Source: Mesostigma viride
Taxonomy: Eukaryota; Streptophyta; Mesostigmatophyceae; Mesostigmatales; Mesostigmataceae
Direction of reading: 5' to 3'
Length of the DNA stretch: 64,000 nucleotides
Assembly: GCA_009746045.1 (NCBI GenBank)
Contig: RPFO01000643.1
Coordinates: forward strand, 513,089-577,088
Numbering within the stretch: the first letter of the stretch is position 1; each line of letters starts with the position of its first letter. A program made the translations under genes and the position numbers. This document shows, piece after piece, positions 26,701 to 35,900 of the stretch. The notes beneath the pieces are model-generated. The model worked only from the letters and a program-made list of their open reading frames with translations, did no database searches and had not been told where the DNA came from.

Positions 26701-27695
26701 GGACGCAGTCCACAAACACGAACACGGGGACGCAGTCCACAAACACGGGGACGCAGTCCACAAACACGAACACGGGGACAAACACGGGGACGCAGTCCAC
26801 AAACACAAACACGGGGACAAACACGGGGACGCAGTCCACAAACACAAACACGGGGACAAACACGGGGACGCAGTCCACAAACACGAACACGGGGACTCAG
26901 TCCACGAATACTGGTACGCAATCCACCAATACGGGGACGCAATCTACAAACACGGATACGCAGTCCACAAACACAAACACGGGGACGCAATCCACAAACA
27001 CCAACACGGGGACGCAGTCCACAAACACCAACACGGGGACAAACACGGGGACTCAGTCCACAAACACGGGGACTCAGTCCACAAACACCAACACTGGGAC
27101 GCAGTCCACAAACACGGGGACAAACACGCAGGCCGCGAACGAGCAGCCGTTGTTGCAGAATCCAGTTACTGGCGAGCCACATTCGGACCCTTTCCTGACC
27201 CCCGAACAAGAGGCGCAAAAGAAACTCGACGCGGCCATCAACGCGGGGGGCATGCCGGCCTACGCCATGATTCCTAAAGCCAACCTTGCGTCCAAGGACG
27301 GAAAGCCGTTCATGGATGAAGTCAAGTTCCCGTGCCTGGATTTCCAGACCATGAAAACTAGTTTCATGGCGGACTGGGATAAGAAAGATTACAATTTCGC
27401 CTCTGCGCGCTTGGCGGCGATCAAGGAGTGTCATAAAAACAGCGAAGAGGTAAAGAAGTTGATTTCGGATACTGGCGGAGACAAGGAGAAGATCGCGAAC
27501 AAGCTTCTAGGGATGTCCAAGTTAGAATCCGAGGCTACTGCCAAGCGTCTCTTCGACCTCGGATTGCTTCCTTCCATTAACTTCAAGGAGTACGCGACGG
27601 AGGACCCGGAAGAGGAGGACAAAACGTCCATGATCGCGGGCATCAGTCTGATTGCCGCTCTGTTTGTCATCCTGCTGTTCGCCGCGTTTCGCTAG
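23748..27695 (+). CDS. Tail-anchored surface protein with two PAN-like domains and Thr/Asn repeats
   Basis: This 1315-residue protein has, in order: a helical module starting LVSLWSTG (about 10-165); a PAN/Apple-like domain (about 185-270) with Cys 218, 222, 229 and 246 and the GFTWR ... CWFKSD core; a Pro-rich hinge (about 425-470); a second helical module (IASLWSP, about 480-665); a third (VASLWNQG, about 700-865); a second PAN-like domain (about 874-965) with the same Cys spacing; and a TNTGTQS repeat region (about 968-1130). A soluble domain and one C-terminal membrane segment (about 1294-1313) complete it. PAN domains bind proteins or glycans. The layout suggests a virion surface adhesin held by its C-terminus. 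Three smaller single-span membrane genes follow directly. Confidence 0.8.
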   Translation: MPVMQFDQMVGMLVSLWSTGQAASALHYFYIYTTENGADPILLARAVDKQYPIEKWADFLYGRWMEPGISGQPIERTRAHFPAEFVKDRLKYLWYDTRNALAGTKLVFVAVYRVKVLTLSDIYAIIPREYLQDQTVYYIKNVKDDPVLRNLAVLTNTFVEGGLELWLEREKASAPAPPSVNNRAWGIENKVTWSGFGLNVVPAGQSQDSVSGKTMQECAAICNSDSNRCAGFTWRANEQNANIGSCWFKSDVSSKAIPSSRTFYTLTNPNFRNPAPDVQSAAQNAGQAAGAAASISQALAGMSNALASTNIVYATNQERGVFVQKVLGSKKTENFTVRNLTPNKTSTGTWKGSQVLTYLSSFPPYPASMANLVIDRGKAFVTKWDASGSQVNGFTVQWKSGDHGYLYEVSVSAAQIPASLQPAPASAPATAPPAPPPPAPSTAPPAPPPPPPTPPTSSAPVIPPAASPAAPAANLAPYPMIASLWSPAQLHLALAEEIKRAQANQWNESMIVGLNSPVGMLNAGNRRKFVVNTLLYLLTNGYAIKDIDVMAIQRGYITPSLLSVLFGWGDLVQAWKVGDVPAAVTLESDLSKRWLDALRGPMQDGVDQISTIQTAYNYRAPEVASKPKNTARINTFLADTSQDYALRTSIRVMALALDYAVIPLPPQPSTTTASSPSTGGTTAATEPELTMSEAGGAVASLWNQGDVDGALKRFYYYAFEARTAFGQADLANEVIKFAPMTKWAKAVKTKPSTLDKKYIAAAFNSSAAIPELKKAFWSRPVDLLSAMTLLDVVMNQAGTLSSGEANNAVDLAFRRDQVTLFLSKPGNSAMHADMRKMALDTQTFTTDVLTEWMNSDRDNVSYNGQIRTSKPSQMWGVSNNVTWTGFGLNVVPAGSSSDSLTSISLSACAEACAKDNAKCAGFTWRPTDRSDPLKGNCWFKSDVTSKPIPSSRMFFTFANPDFGKPNEPDTTSQSTNAGTQSANTGTQSTNTNTGTQSTNTGTQSTNTNTGTNTGTQSTNTNTGTNTGTQSTNTNTGTNTGTQSTNTNTGTQSTNTGTQSTNTGTQSTNTDTQSTNTNTGTQSTNTNTGTQSTNTNTGTNTGTQSTNTGTQSTNTNTGTQSTNTGTNTQAANEQPLLQNPVTGEPHSDPFLTPEQEAQKKLDAAINAGGMPAYAMIPKANLASKDGKPFMDEVKFPCLDFQTMKTSFMADWDKKDYNFASARLAAIKECHKNSEEVKKLISDTGGDKEKIANKLLGMSKLESEATAKRLFDLGLLPSINFKEYATEDPEEEDKTSMIAGISLIAALFVILLFAAFR
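26655..27130 (+). repeat. Tandem coding repeat (TNTGTQS)
   Basis: About 475 bases of short tandem units such as ACGCAGTCCACAAACAC and AACACGGGGACA occur in varying order and all keep the frame. They encode a Thr/Asn/Gly/Gln/Ser stalk with many possible O-glycosylation sites. Such arrays change copy number easily. Confidence 0.9.
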
Positions 27696-27713
27696 ACATC
27701 GGGACACGAAATT

Positions 27714-28112
27714 ATGGCCGTGCCCGTTCCATCGGGAGAATTTTCTTCTACTATGTCGAGTATAATGAACTCCAGTTCCGGCTCAGTGTCACGCACCATC
27801 ACCGAGGACGAAATTAAGAATCGGGTGCGGAGGCGCAACAGGGCTCAAACTGCCGGTCTCGGTGTTGGGGCGTGGTTGGTTATCGGAGTCCTCGTCGCGG
27901 GTGTGGCCGCGCTGGTTTACTTCTCCAACCAGGACAAGGGAAAGCAGGCCGTACCAGAGGGAGCCCTCGTGGGTGGCGGCCCCGTGGACTTTGCGTCACC
28001 TCTCAACGACGTGGGAGGTCATACCGCCGGCGCGTTCAGGATGGGCGAGACGAGCGGCGTCCCCGGTTCTAAATCGGACTTCTTCACCACGTTTAATCAA
28101 TTCCTAGGCTAA
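27714..28112 (+). CDS. Single-span membrane protein
   Basis: This 132-residue protein has a Ser-rich N-terminus, a basic patch (RVRRRNR, about 38-44), one membrane segment (about 50-70) and a Gly/Ser-rich soluble C-terminal part of about 60 residues. It starts 18 bases after the adhesin stop and is 14 bases before the next gene, so it belongs to a four-gene run of membrane proteins. Confidence 0.7.
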   Translation: MAVPVPSGEFSSTMSSIMNSSSGSVSRTITEDEIKNRVRRRNRAQTAGLGVGAWLVIGVLVAGVAALVYFSNQDKGKQAVPEGALVGGGPVDFASPLNDVGGHTAGAFRMGETSGVPGSKSDFFTTFNQFLG

Positions 28113-28126
28113 GGATATGACACAGG

Positions 28127-28597
28127 ATGGCCTCCGCAGTCGCTGGCGCCATGTTCGAAATTGGAAAGACTGTTGCTACGATGACAAAGTCGGTTGCAAC
28201 GATGGCGAAAAATACGGCAAACGTTGTGAGAGGCGGTTTGCAAGCGAGTAAAACCGTCTCGAGATCGGCGCCAGCTGCAGGAAAAGCGGTTCGATCGGTG
28301 GGAGACGATGCAGCAAAGACTTCGAAACTGAAGAACGTCGCGGAAACGGCAGACAAAACTTCGAAATTGGAACACGCCGTCGACGGCGCCGACATGGCTA
28401 GCAATCTCGCCATGACGGCGCTGACCGCTGCTGCCGGGACGGTGGTGGGAGACAAGGTGTACGAGGTCGCGTGGGGCGATCAGGAGACCGGGGAGCAAAC
28501 GAATTCCGGTTCTTTGGTTGGGTTGATCATCTTGCTGATCATTGCCGTCCTACTTTGCATTTACATTGCAATAAAATTGTCTAATAAACGAACTTGA
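28127..28597 (+). CDS. C-terminally anchored membrane protein
   Basis: This 156-residue protein has a Lys/Ala/Ser/Thr-rich, amphipathic N-terminal two thirds with repeated KTxSKL/KTVA motifs and a strong membrane segment near the end (about 129-150) followed by a short Lys/Arg tail. The layout matches the next gene (28626), so the two may be distant paralogues. A virion membrane location is inferred from context. Confidence 0.7.
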   Translation: MASAVAGAMFEIGKTVATMTKSVATMAKNTANVVRGGLQASKTVSRSAPAAGKAVRSVGDDAAKTSKLKNVAETADKTSKLEHAVDGADMASNLAMTALTAAAGTVVGDKVYEVAWGDQETGEQTNSGSLVGLIILLIIAVLLCIYIAIKLSNKRT

Positions 28598-28625
28598 AAT
28601 TTTTCGTCATTATAGTTATTATTCA

Positions 28626-29111
28626 ATGGCGTTGGGAAGGTCTTTGTCAATTCCGGCGAAATTGAAACCAAGTGAAATAATTAAACCCCTCCCCGGCTCG
28701 AACAAGCCCGCCAAAGTGAAAAACGACGTAGATACAAACGATCAAGCTACTGAAAAAGGGAGAACAGATAAACTCAAAAAACAGACGTCCTCTGTCTCAG
28801 AAACGTCCGCCATGAGCATGAGCGAGCGGGTCAAGGACTACGCCTCAACAGCTGGAAAGGCGCTCGCAGGAGGGCTGGCCACGGCCGGAGGGTTCTTCGC
28901 GTTCGATAAAATATCCGCCGCGTTCACAGGCGGATCCGGATCCGGGTCGTCGGACGAGGAAAACCAAAGCGGGAGTTCTGCAGGAGGATGGGTGACGCTT
29001 GTCCTGTTCCTAATTCTCCTCATCGCTGTATCGTTCGGGTTTTACAAACTTTTCGCGTCCAAAAAGGCCCCCGCTCCTGCTCCCGTCGCCGCTGGAGCCA
29101 TTGTAGTTTAA
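28626..29111 (+). CDS. C-terminally anchored membrane protein
   Basis: This 161-residue protein has a Lys/Ser/Thr-rich first half, a Gly/Ala-rich hydrophobic stretch (about 75-95), an acidic Ser/Gly linker, then one membrane segment (about 118-140) and an Ala/Pro-rich tail. The upstream gap is AT-rich (ATTATAGTTATTATTC). Its TAA stop overlaps the convergent reductase stop by 4 bases. Confidence 0.7.
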   Translation: MALGRSLSIPAKLKPSEIIKPLPGSNKPAKVKNDVDTNDQATEKGRTDKLKKQTSSVSETSAMSMSERVKDYASTAGKALAGGLATAGGFFAFDKISAAFTGGSGSGSSDEENQSGSSAGGWVTLVLFLILLIAVSFGFYKLFASKKAPAPAPVAAGAIVV

Positions 29112-31120
29112 CGCACAGGGCAGGCACCCGACGGGCAATCAGAATCCGCCACGCGATCGTCCGCGGCGATGACGCCCGGGTACTGCACAGGCCGCAGTTT
29201 TGACAGGTACGCGTCGAACTTCGTCTTCGTCACGACCTCCTGAGGAAGGTACGCGTACCCCAAGTCGGCCGCGTTCTTCGTGGGGTCGCATCTCAGGAGG
29301 AACGAAACGCCGACGTACTCGTCCCAGTGGTTTTCGAACCAGTCCAGAATCGAAGGGATTTCCGACGGGTCGTACGAAATCGTGCAGCTCACGTTCTGCT
29401 CCACGTAGCTCTCCATCAGCTGGCGGTACCTCTCCAGCTGCTCCACCGCCGTCTCCAAGTTCACCTCCACCTCCTCGACCGCGCCGTCCTTCCTCGTCAC
29501 GCTCCTCTTGACGAACGGGACCGAGTCGTACGAAACGGGGAAGGTGACCAGAACCGACTCGGGTTCGAACGGTTTGTCGACGACTTTGTACCCCGCGTCC
29601 GCGAACGTCTTCACCAGCACGTCGTGTTTCGAGAACGTGACGTTGTTGAAGATGTACTTCCCCAGCGGCTTGTGAATGCCCTCCGGGACCTCGCCCCACT
29701 CGACCGTGGACATGATCTTCGACAGCGTGCCGCTCGGCTTGACGGTCGTCACGTTCTTCGGCAGCGGGCACTTGAGTTCGTTGGCCATCGAGTAGGCGGC
29801 GCTGACGACGATGTTCTTCATCCTCCTGAAGTCGTACGACTGCAGGTCGGGCCGAGTGACGATGCCTGTCAGCCCGACCCCGCAAAGGTGGAGGAATGCG
29901 TTGTTGAGATGCCACGCCTCTTGCAGGATCTCGTCGCGGAGGTCGACGCACGTCTGCCGGTAGTTCATCCGTGCCGCCAGAACGAGCGCTCTCTCCAACC
30001 CCCCCTTATCGCCTGCTCGGAACGCGGCCAGGTTAACCTCCGAGAGGTTGCAAAAGGACTTGTTCCCCAAAAGGATCTCACAACATGGGTTAACCCCAGC
30101 GCACCATGGAGCGCGTCGGAGGGCAGTCTCCATGTTAATGAACCCTGGCTCGCTGCCGCCAGACTCCACCATGATGTCGAATATCTCGGACAAGTGCTCC
30201 TTCGTAGGCTTGGTATGGAACACGAGACTGTTGTTCGACTGCTGTCTGTGAGGGTTGTCCTTCCAAAATTCCTTCTTGGCGTACGCGAACTCCCTCCATT
30301 CGGGAGCCCCGTACTTGAGCAGGGCGATTTCAGCGGACCGGCGACTGCTGAGGATCGTGCCGATGTGATTCACCACGTCGACTATGTCCATTTTCGTGAG
30401 GAGCTGATCGGCGCGCTTGGACAGGAGTTTGGCGATCTTCTCGAACGCCACTGCGATCTGGGAATCACCGCTAGACGTCCACGCATAGCCAGAAAGGCGT
30501 TCACCGGCAGGCCGGATCTCAGACAAGTCGATCACCAGCGTCTTGGCCGGGAACTTGCCAGCCAAGAGCTTGCCGACGCTCTTGGCCCATGCGATCGCCG
30601 AATCCCCGATGCTGAGCTTCCAGGTTTTGGTGTCTGGGTCGAAACTCTCCTGGTTGATCTCGCGACCTCCTTTCGTGGTCCGTTTTGAACGGATGACGCG
30701 GATATCGTCGATGGCGTTGCGAAACCCGTTCAGCGTCCCCGTGACAGGCGCAAAGCCTACCCCGCAACCTTGCAACAAGAGCCAGGTGACATCCACTACA
30801 TCGTACACCGTCTCCACGTTCGTGAAAGCGCAGTTGAACATGGACGACTCCCTCCTCCTCGACAACTCGGTCCCGCCCAGCCACAGCGTTCGGCCAGCGG
30901 GAGCCACGCGCCTCGTCAGTATCAACGAGCGGACTTCCTCCAACTCGGCCTCCTGCGCCTCGGAAAGGTTGTCGCCCTGCGCTCTCACCCACAGCCACCG
31001 CTGGTGAGAGATCACGCGATCGACGACCTGCGCCCACGTCTCCACCCCTTTCCCGTCCACTGGGCGGTGGTACGTTCTCAAGGCTATGGCCATAGCTCGG
31101 TCGGTAGGAGTGACCTCCAT
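29108..31120 (-). CDS. nrdJ: Class II (adenosylcobalamin-dependent) ribonucleoside-triphosphate reductase
   Basis: This 670-residue enzyme is of the monomeric Lactobacillus leichmannii type (family length about 740). Key residues are all visible: C97 (SMFNCAF) and C357 (KSFCNLSEVN) as the redox pair, the thiyl Cys and catalytic Glu in NPCCEIL (C346, E348) with N344, and a C-terminal CPSGAC shuttle (C662, C667). It reduces ribonucleoside triphosphates with coenzyme B12 and needs no small subunit, and none is seen nearby. Nucleocytoviruses usually carry class I enzymes, so this is unusual. The enzyme would supply dNTPs in the cytoplasm or nucleus if the host provides cobalamin. Confidence 0.93.
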   Translation of the reverse strand: MEVTPTDRAMAIALRTYHRPVDGKGVETWAQVVDRVISHQRWLWVRAQGDNLSEAQEAELEEVRSLILTRRVAPAGRTLWLGGTELSRRRESSMFNCAFTNVETVYDVVDVTWLLLQGCGVGFAPVTGTLNGFRNAIDDIRVIRSKRTTKGGREINQESFDPDTKTWKLSIGDSAIAWAKSVGKLLAGKFPAKTLVIDLSEIRPAGERLSGYAWTSSGDSQIAVAFEKIAKLLSKRADQLLTKMDIVDVVNHIGTILSSRRSAEIALLKYGAPEWREFAYAKKEFWKDNPHRQQSNNSLVFHTKPTKEHLSEIFDIMVESGGSEPGFINMETALRRAPWCAGVNPCCEILLGNKSFCNLSEVNLAAFRAGDKGGLERALVLAARMNYRQTCVDLRDEILQEAWHLNNAFLHLCGVGLTGIVTRPDLQSYDFRRMKNIVVSAAYSMANELKCPLPKNVTTVKPSGTLSKIMSTVEWGEVPEGIHKPLGKYIFNNVTFSKHDVLVKTFADAGYKVVDKPFEPESVLVTFPVSYDSVPFVKRSVTRKDGAVEEVEVNLETAVEQLERYRQLMESYVEQNVSCTISYDPSEIPSILDWFENHWDEYVGVSFLLRCDPTKNAADLGYAYLPQEVVTKTKFDAYLSKLRPVQYPGVIAADDRVADSDCPSGACPVR

Positions 31121-31188
31121 GGTCGGAGGTGGGGGCCGCCGGACTGCAGTAAGCCGTCATTTATTTGTTTCTCGTGGAGGCGAGGCGC

Positions 31189-32067
31189 TCACAAACGGTG
31201 GCCGCCGAGCTGAACTGCCACGCCTACGCTGTTCCCGCTCGAGTTGTAACCGCTCAGAGTGATGTACACCGATTCGCCCGCCAGGATGTTCTGGACGGAC
31301 GAAAGAGTCTTCGAACCTACGACGGCGGCCTTTCCGCCCACGAGAACCTTCGCGGAGTCGGCGACGCTGACCATATCCCCGAAACTCCCGCCCACGCCGC
31401 CGATGCGGTGGACCGTCACGACGAAATCGTGCGTCGAGGACGGCTTGGAAGGGACGTTCAGCGCGCTGAGTCCTATCTTGTCAACGGCCAGTGAGAACGG
31501 AAGGGCGGGCAGAAGGATGTTGTTCACGCTGCCGTACGGAGCGCCGCACGTCATCGTGACCGTAGCGCTTCCGTTCAGGTCGCTCCCGCTGTAATGGAAC
31601 GTCTCCGTGCCCACGGGCGTGTACACGGTCGAGTTCGTCCACGTCCCGTTTTCGTAGCTCAACACCTGTCCCGTCGACGGATTCGCGATGTCTACGTCGG
31701 AAACGCCGTTCAGAACGCTCGGGGAAAGACTATCTATGTACGCCTTGTTGACCGCATCGTACGGCGCGACAGGCGCCGACTGAAGCAACACGCTTCCCCC
31801 GGCGGATATCGTGACGTTTTTGTCGGGAGCTATCAGAACGTCTCGCTGGAACACGAACGTGCCGAGGGGTTCCTCGCCGGAAGGCCCCTGGACAAGATCG
31901 GTGGAGAAGTTCTGGATATCCTCGTACGTTCCTAGCGCGGCGTACCTCCTGATGGCGAGGTTTTGGTTGTCCACTACGATCTGAAATTCGCCTACCTCGG
32001 GACCTAGCGCCATGTCATTCTGCAACATGAGAGAGCGAGTGCGGAGGGTCCCGGCGGTGGTCGTCAT
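31189..32067 (-). CDS. Fibre-like structural protein
   Basis: This 292-residue protein is Ser/Gly/Val/Asn-rich with repeated short beta strands. It contains DAVNKAYIDSL and a GQVLSYENGTWTNS segment, both of the type found in phage and giant-virus tail-fibre proteins. The C-terminal 120 residues look like a compact beta head. It lies directly downstream of the big LamG gene on the same strand, so it probably belongs to the same fibre structure. Confidence 0.65.
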   Translation of the reverse strand: MTTTAGTLRTRSLMLQNDMALGPEVGEFQIVVDNQNLAIRRYAALGTYEDIQNFSTDLVQGPSGEEPLGTFVFQRDVLIAPDKNVTISAGGSVLLQSAPVAPYDAVNKAYIDSLSPSVLNGVSDVDIANPSTGQVLSYENGTWTNSTVYTPVGTETFHYSGSDLNGSATVTMTCGAPYGSVNNILLPALPFSLAVDKIGLSALNVPSKPSSTHDFVVTVHRIGGVGGSFGDMVSVADSAKVLVGGKAAVVGSKTLSSVQNILAGESVYITLSGYNSSGNSVGVAVQLGGHRL

Positions 32068-32109
32068 GGTCGAAACACGCGAATTTATTAATCACATCCC
32101 AAAAAAAGT

Positions 32110-32988
32110 TTACGAAATAGACCCGCAGAAATAGACGCTACCTATGGCGTAGACGCCCGCGAAAACGAACCGCACGGCGCCCGAAAAGTCGGCGGGGTCA
32201 GAGTACGCCGTCAAGGTGCACCCGGCCCCTCCCGTCGTGGTGGTCGTGCTCGAGATCGCTGGGAGCATCTCGGACACTTGAAACGGTTTGTCCCTACTTG
32301 TGGAGATGTACTGCCTGATATGTCCGCTCGATCGCTCGAAGGCGATCCAGAAGGATTCGCCCGCCAGAGGGACGTACTGAGTTCCGTCGAGGGCCACCAG
32401 GTTGCGCTGGAAGCCCGAGCCCTGGCAATGATAAAACTTCCCCACGCCGCTCGCCGGCGCGAACATCGCCAACGCCAACCGGTCGCCGGTGCCGTAGTTC
32501 AGGTACCTCCCGTTGACGTTCAGATTCGGGTCCGTCACGCTGAGGACGTTGTCGTACGGAAACGGCCTCGCCGAGTCGTCGATCATGGCGATTCCGGTAG
32601 AGATGTCGAGGGGGCGGACGCCCGCCTGCTGGTACTTGAACATGACCTTGAAGTCCTGGCCGGCGTCGAAACGGACGTCCGTGAACACGCACATCCGCGC
32701 GTGCTCTGCCTCCGTCCCTTTCACGAATGTGTAGCTTCCGTTCAGTGTGTACAGCTCGTCGAAGTCGGCGCTCGATTTCATCAACACCGTGTCGATGGCC
32801 GGGCTCCCTGCCACCGTGTATTGGTCCCACGTCGGGTGGACGACGCCGAAGGTGGTCCTGGTGACCACGTTTCGGTCGTCGTCCGGATACGCGTACCACG
32901 AAAAGCCCGAAGGGAGCGCGTACTTCGCGACGGTCCTCGTTCTCACAGAGCTGCCGACGGGGAGGTTGGCGAAGAGCCAATACCGCTT
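32110..32988 (-). CDS. C-terminal continuation of the LamG/SPRY fibre protein after an in-frame TAG
   Basis: This 292-codon open stretch begins immediately after the TAG at 32989-32991 and is in the same frame as the 2566-codon gene. It has no ATG in its first 50 or so codons, although that part is clearly coding: the start (KRYWLFANL) and a PSGFSW strand complete the SPRY-like domain that begins before the stop. Further on, a QYISTS ... VSEM segment repeats a YLSTS ... LSEM segment of the upstream gene. I read it as the end of the same protein, expressed by readthrough or cut off by a nonsense mutation. Translation from an internal Met (about codon 56) would lose the SPRY completion. Confidence 0.65.
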   Translation of the reverse strand, partial: KRYWLFANLPVGSSVRTRTVAKYALPSGFSWYAYPDDDRNVVTRTTFGVVHPTWDQYTVAGSPAIDTVLMKSSADFDELYTLNGSYTFVKGTEAEHARMCVFTDVRFDAGQDFKVMFKYQQAGVRPLDISTGIAMIDDSARPFPYDNVLSVTDPNLNVNGRYLNYGTGDRLALAMFAPASGVGKFYHCQGSGFQRNLVALDGTQYVPLAGESFWIAFERSSGHIRQYISTSRDKPFQVSEMLPAISSTTTTTGGAGCTLTAYSDPADFSGAVRFVFAGVYAIGSVYFCGSIS

Positions 32989-35900
32989 CTAAGCCGTGAT
33001 GGACACGCCGCCCGTCCCGCTTCCCGGGTCGGCGGACCCGTCCCACACGCCGTTCCGTCCGATCCAGACCTTGTTCGCGGCCGTGTCGAACGCGAACATG
33101 TACGTCCCGTTTGCCGACGTGACAGGCGCCAGCGAAAACGTCTGGCCGGCGCCGTCGAAACGACTCACTCCCAAGTGGAGAGTGCCGGAAGTGTATCCCG
33201 AGAGATCGAACTCGAAGCAGTACTTGCCGTTGGACAGGTAGTCCTTCATGTACACGAAGGACGACCCGTCGACCCCGCTCTCTGTGGCCGCGAGACCGTC
33301 GCTCGAAAAGGACACGTGGGCGAGCACGGACGCCGAGGTCGTGGACGTGCTCATGGCGTGGTCGCCCAGCGCGTCCCACTTGAAACTGCCCATCACGTGG
33401 CCGTGAACTTGCACCATGTCCCTGTCGTTCCTGCCGAGGCCGGATCGAGTGTACACGTCGTTAACGGCGAGGGCGAGGCGGAGGGGGCGGAGTGAGCCGC
33501 GTTCGCCCAGACAGATGACGATCTCGTCCATCTCGAAGGCCGGAGACGTCCACACGCCGTCCCTGCCTCCCAGGAACAGAGTCGGGAGAGAAGGGAGGTT
33601 CGGGCTGGACAGCGTGACGTCCGGGCTGACCACGCCGTCAACGGTGCATCGAAACGTCGCCGTCGTCCCGTCCGAAATTACCGTGATGCACAGGGAGTGG
33701 TACGCGTTGTTGTTCACGGTGATGCCGCCGCCTACACTGACGGCGGTGCTGGTCCCTTGCGCCCCGCCCAGCCCGTCGCGACGAGCGTATATCGTGATTC
33801 CGCTGCCCACGACGACTTGAACGAAATTGGCCGCGTCGCCGTATCCCAGCACGGCCCCGCTCCCGCTCGTCTTGAGGCGGAACGCGATCGAGAACGGGCT
33901 CTCGTTGTTCGGGAACGTGCCTGGCATGTACGCGTATGCCCCCGCAGTCGAAGAGGCGGGGCACGACAATACCCCTCCCGCGATCGTCGACGGGCTGACG
34001 GGGACGATCGTCGCCGTGCCCCCGGATCCGAGGTTCGCCCCCGAGTTGCTATTGAACGACCAACGACCGAGGACTTCGCCTCCCAACAGCTGCGTCTCGT
34101 CCGGGTCTTGCCACACGCCGGACGAAAAGCAGTTGGAAGTGGACACCCGCGTCATCTCGGACAGACTCCTCGGGCGTTTGCTGCTCGTGCTCAGGTACAG
34201 CCTCCAGATTCCCAAGTCGTCTCTGGTAGACGCCAGCCAATACCGGCTGGAGTCGTTGAACTTGTCGTTGAATCGCAGACCGGAAATGGGATCGAACGAA
34301 CCCGTGTACACCCCCGCCCGGTTGCTCTGACCGGGGGATGTGTCCATGAAATACAAGGACGAAACCGCGGGGTTGTAGGCCTTCGACAGGTCCAGGACAT
34401 CGCTCACCTCCTGCGCGGTGAGACTCTGATTCCAGAAGCGCAGGTTGTCCCAACTCGCGTTGTTGGTGGCCATGAACTTCGCGTTCGTCCCAAGCCGGAG
34501 TTCCTTGGACGCCAGGGTCTCGGAAACGAGTGAAGGAGACGACTGAAGCGTCTTCGACTCGCCGTCCACCGTGAGGCGGAACATGGTGTTGTTGTTCGTT
34601 GCATCGATCGTCCTCGAAACGACGATGCGGTAACTGCGTCCCACGGCGAGCGTCAAGTTGTCGGTCGTGCAGACCTGCGCCGAGGAAGACGCCAGCCACA
34701 ACTTCCTGTTCGAATCGACGAACAGGTAATGGCACGGCGTGCCCGTTCCGGGTTGGCCCAGCGACCACAGACACGCGCCTCGTTGCGTGTCCGTGTCGAC
34801 GCGGAACTCGCAGCCGACCGTGAACGCGCTCGAACCGCCCGAGTACGCCCCCGAAAGAAGAACCGAACCGTATTGCGTGTTCCCGCCCTTGTCTTCGGGC
34901 AGTCGGATTTTTCCAGACTCGAATATCACGGGAGGAGAAAACGTCAGACTGTACGCGGACGCCGTTCCGGTGTTAATTCCGCTCGCCGCGTCGAAATTCC
35001 ACACGCCGGTCGCGGACGGGGTCGCGGTCGGGGTGTACATGTAGTTCACGTCCGTCTGCGTGACGACGCTGTTCATGAATCGGACGTTGTCCCACGTGCC
35101 CTGGTTACCGACCAGGAACCTCGCGTTCGTTCCGATGCGGAACTCCTTGGAACTCAGCGTGTGCCGCGTCAAAACAGGAGTGGTCTTCAACGTCTTCGCC
35201 ACGCCGTTGATCCACACCTTGAACAGCGTGTTGTTGTTCGTCGTGTCGCTGGTCCTGGCGACCACGATATGGTAATTCGTGGACAGCGAAAGGGCGAAAT
35301 CGTCCGAAGTCGCCACCTGGTTGACGTCGTCGCATAGTAGCAGTTTCCCGGTGTTGTCGACGATCAGGTAATGACACGCGGTCCCCGTTCCTGGCTGCCC
35401 GTACGACCATATGCACGTGGACGCGTTTGTCGAACTCGAGCGGGTGAAGGAAAGAGATACGGAGAAGTCGGAAGACGAGAACTCCGACCCGAGAGCGACG
35501 GTCGCGTACTTCGAGTTTCCTCCGAAATCCTCGGCGATTGTCAGCACCCCCGCGGCAGGAGTCGCGTACGAAGAGAACGTGAGCGCGCTGCCGGTTCCCG
35601 AGCCGGTGTTCGACCCGTCGTTCGCCGAAAAGTCCCATTTCCCGATCGGGGATATCGATATTCCAGGCACTGACAGGCCGAGCATAGAGTCCACGATGGA
35701 CTGGGTGAACGCTTGGTTGAAATACCTGACGTTATCCCATCGACAGGGATGACAGGAGTTATACCGCGCGTTGGTCCCGAGGCGGAACGCTTTGTTCGTG
35801 ATGTTCGAGAATAGGATCGTCTGATTCGTGTTCAACGTCTTTGCGACACCGTCTACCCATAGTTTGATGAGCGTGTTGTTATTCGTACTATCCGACGTGC

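Noticed and set aside
26151-27434. 427-codon minus-strand frame with VCGLRPR repeats
   Set aside because: The repeats are the reverse complement of the TNTGTQS coding array in the adhesin; an artefact of a tandem repeat.
29327-30688. 453-codon plus-strand open frame opposite the reductase
   Set aside because: It lies opposite a complete class II reductase with all catalytic residues; the composition is that of a shadow frame.
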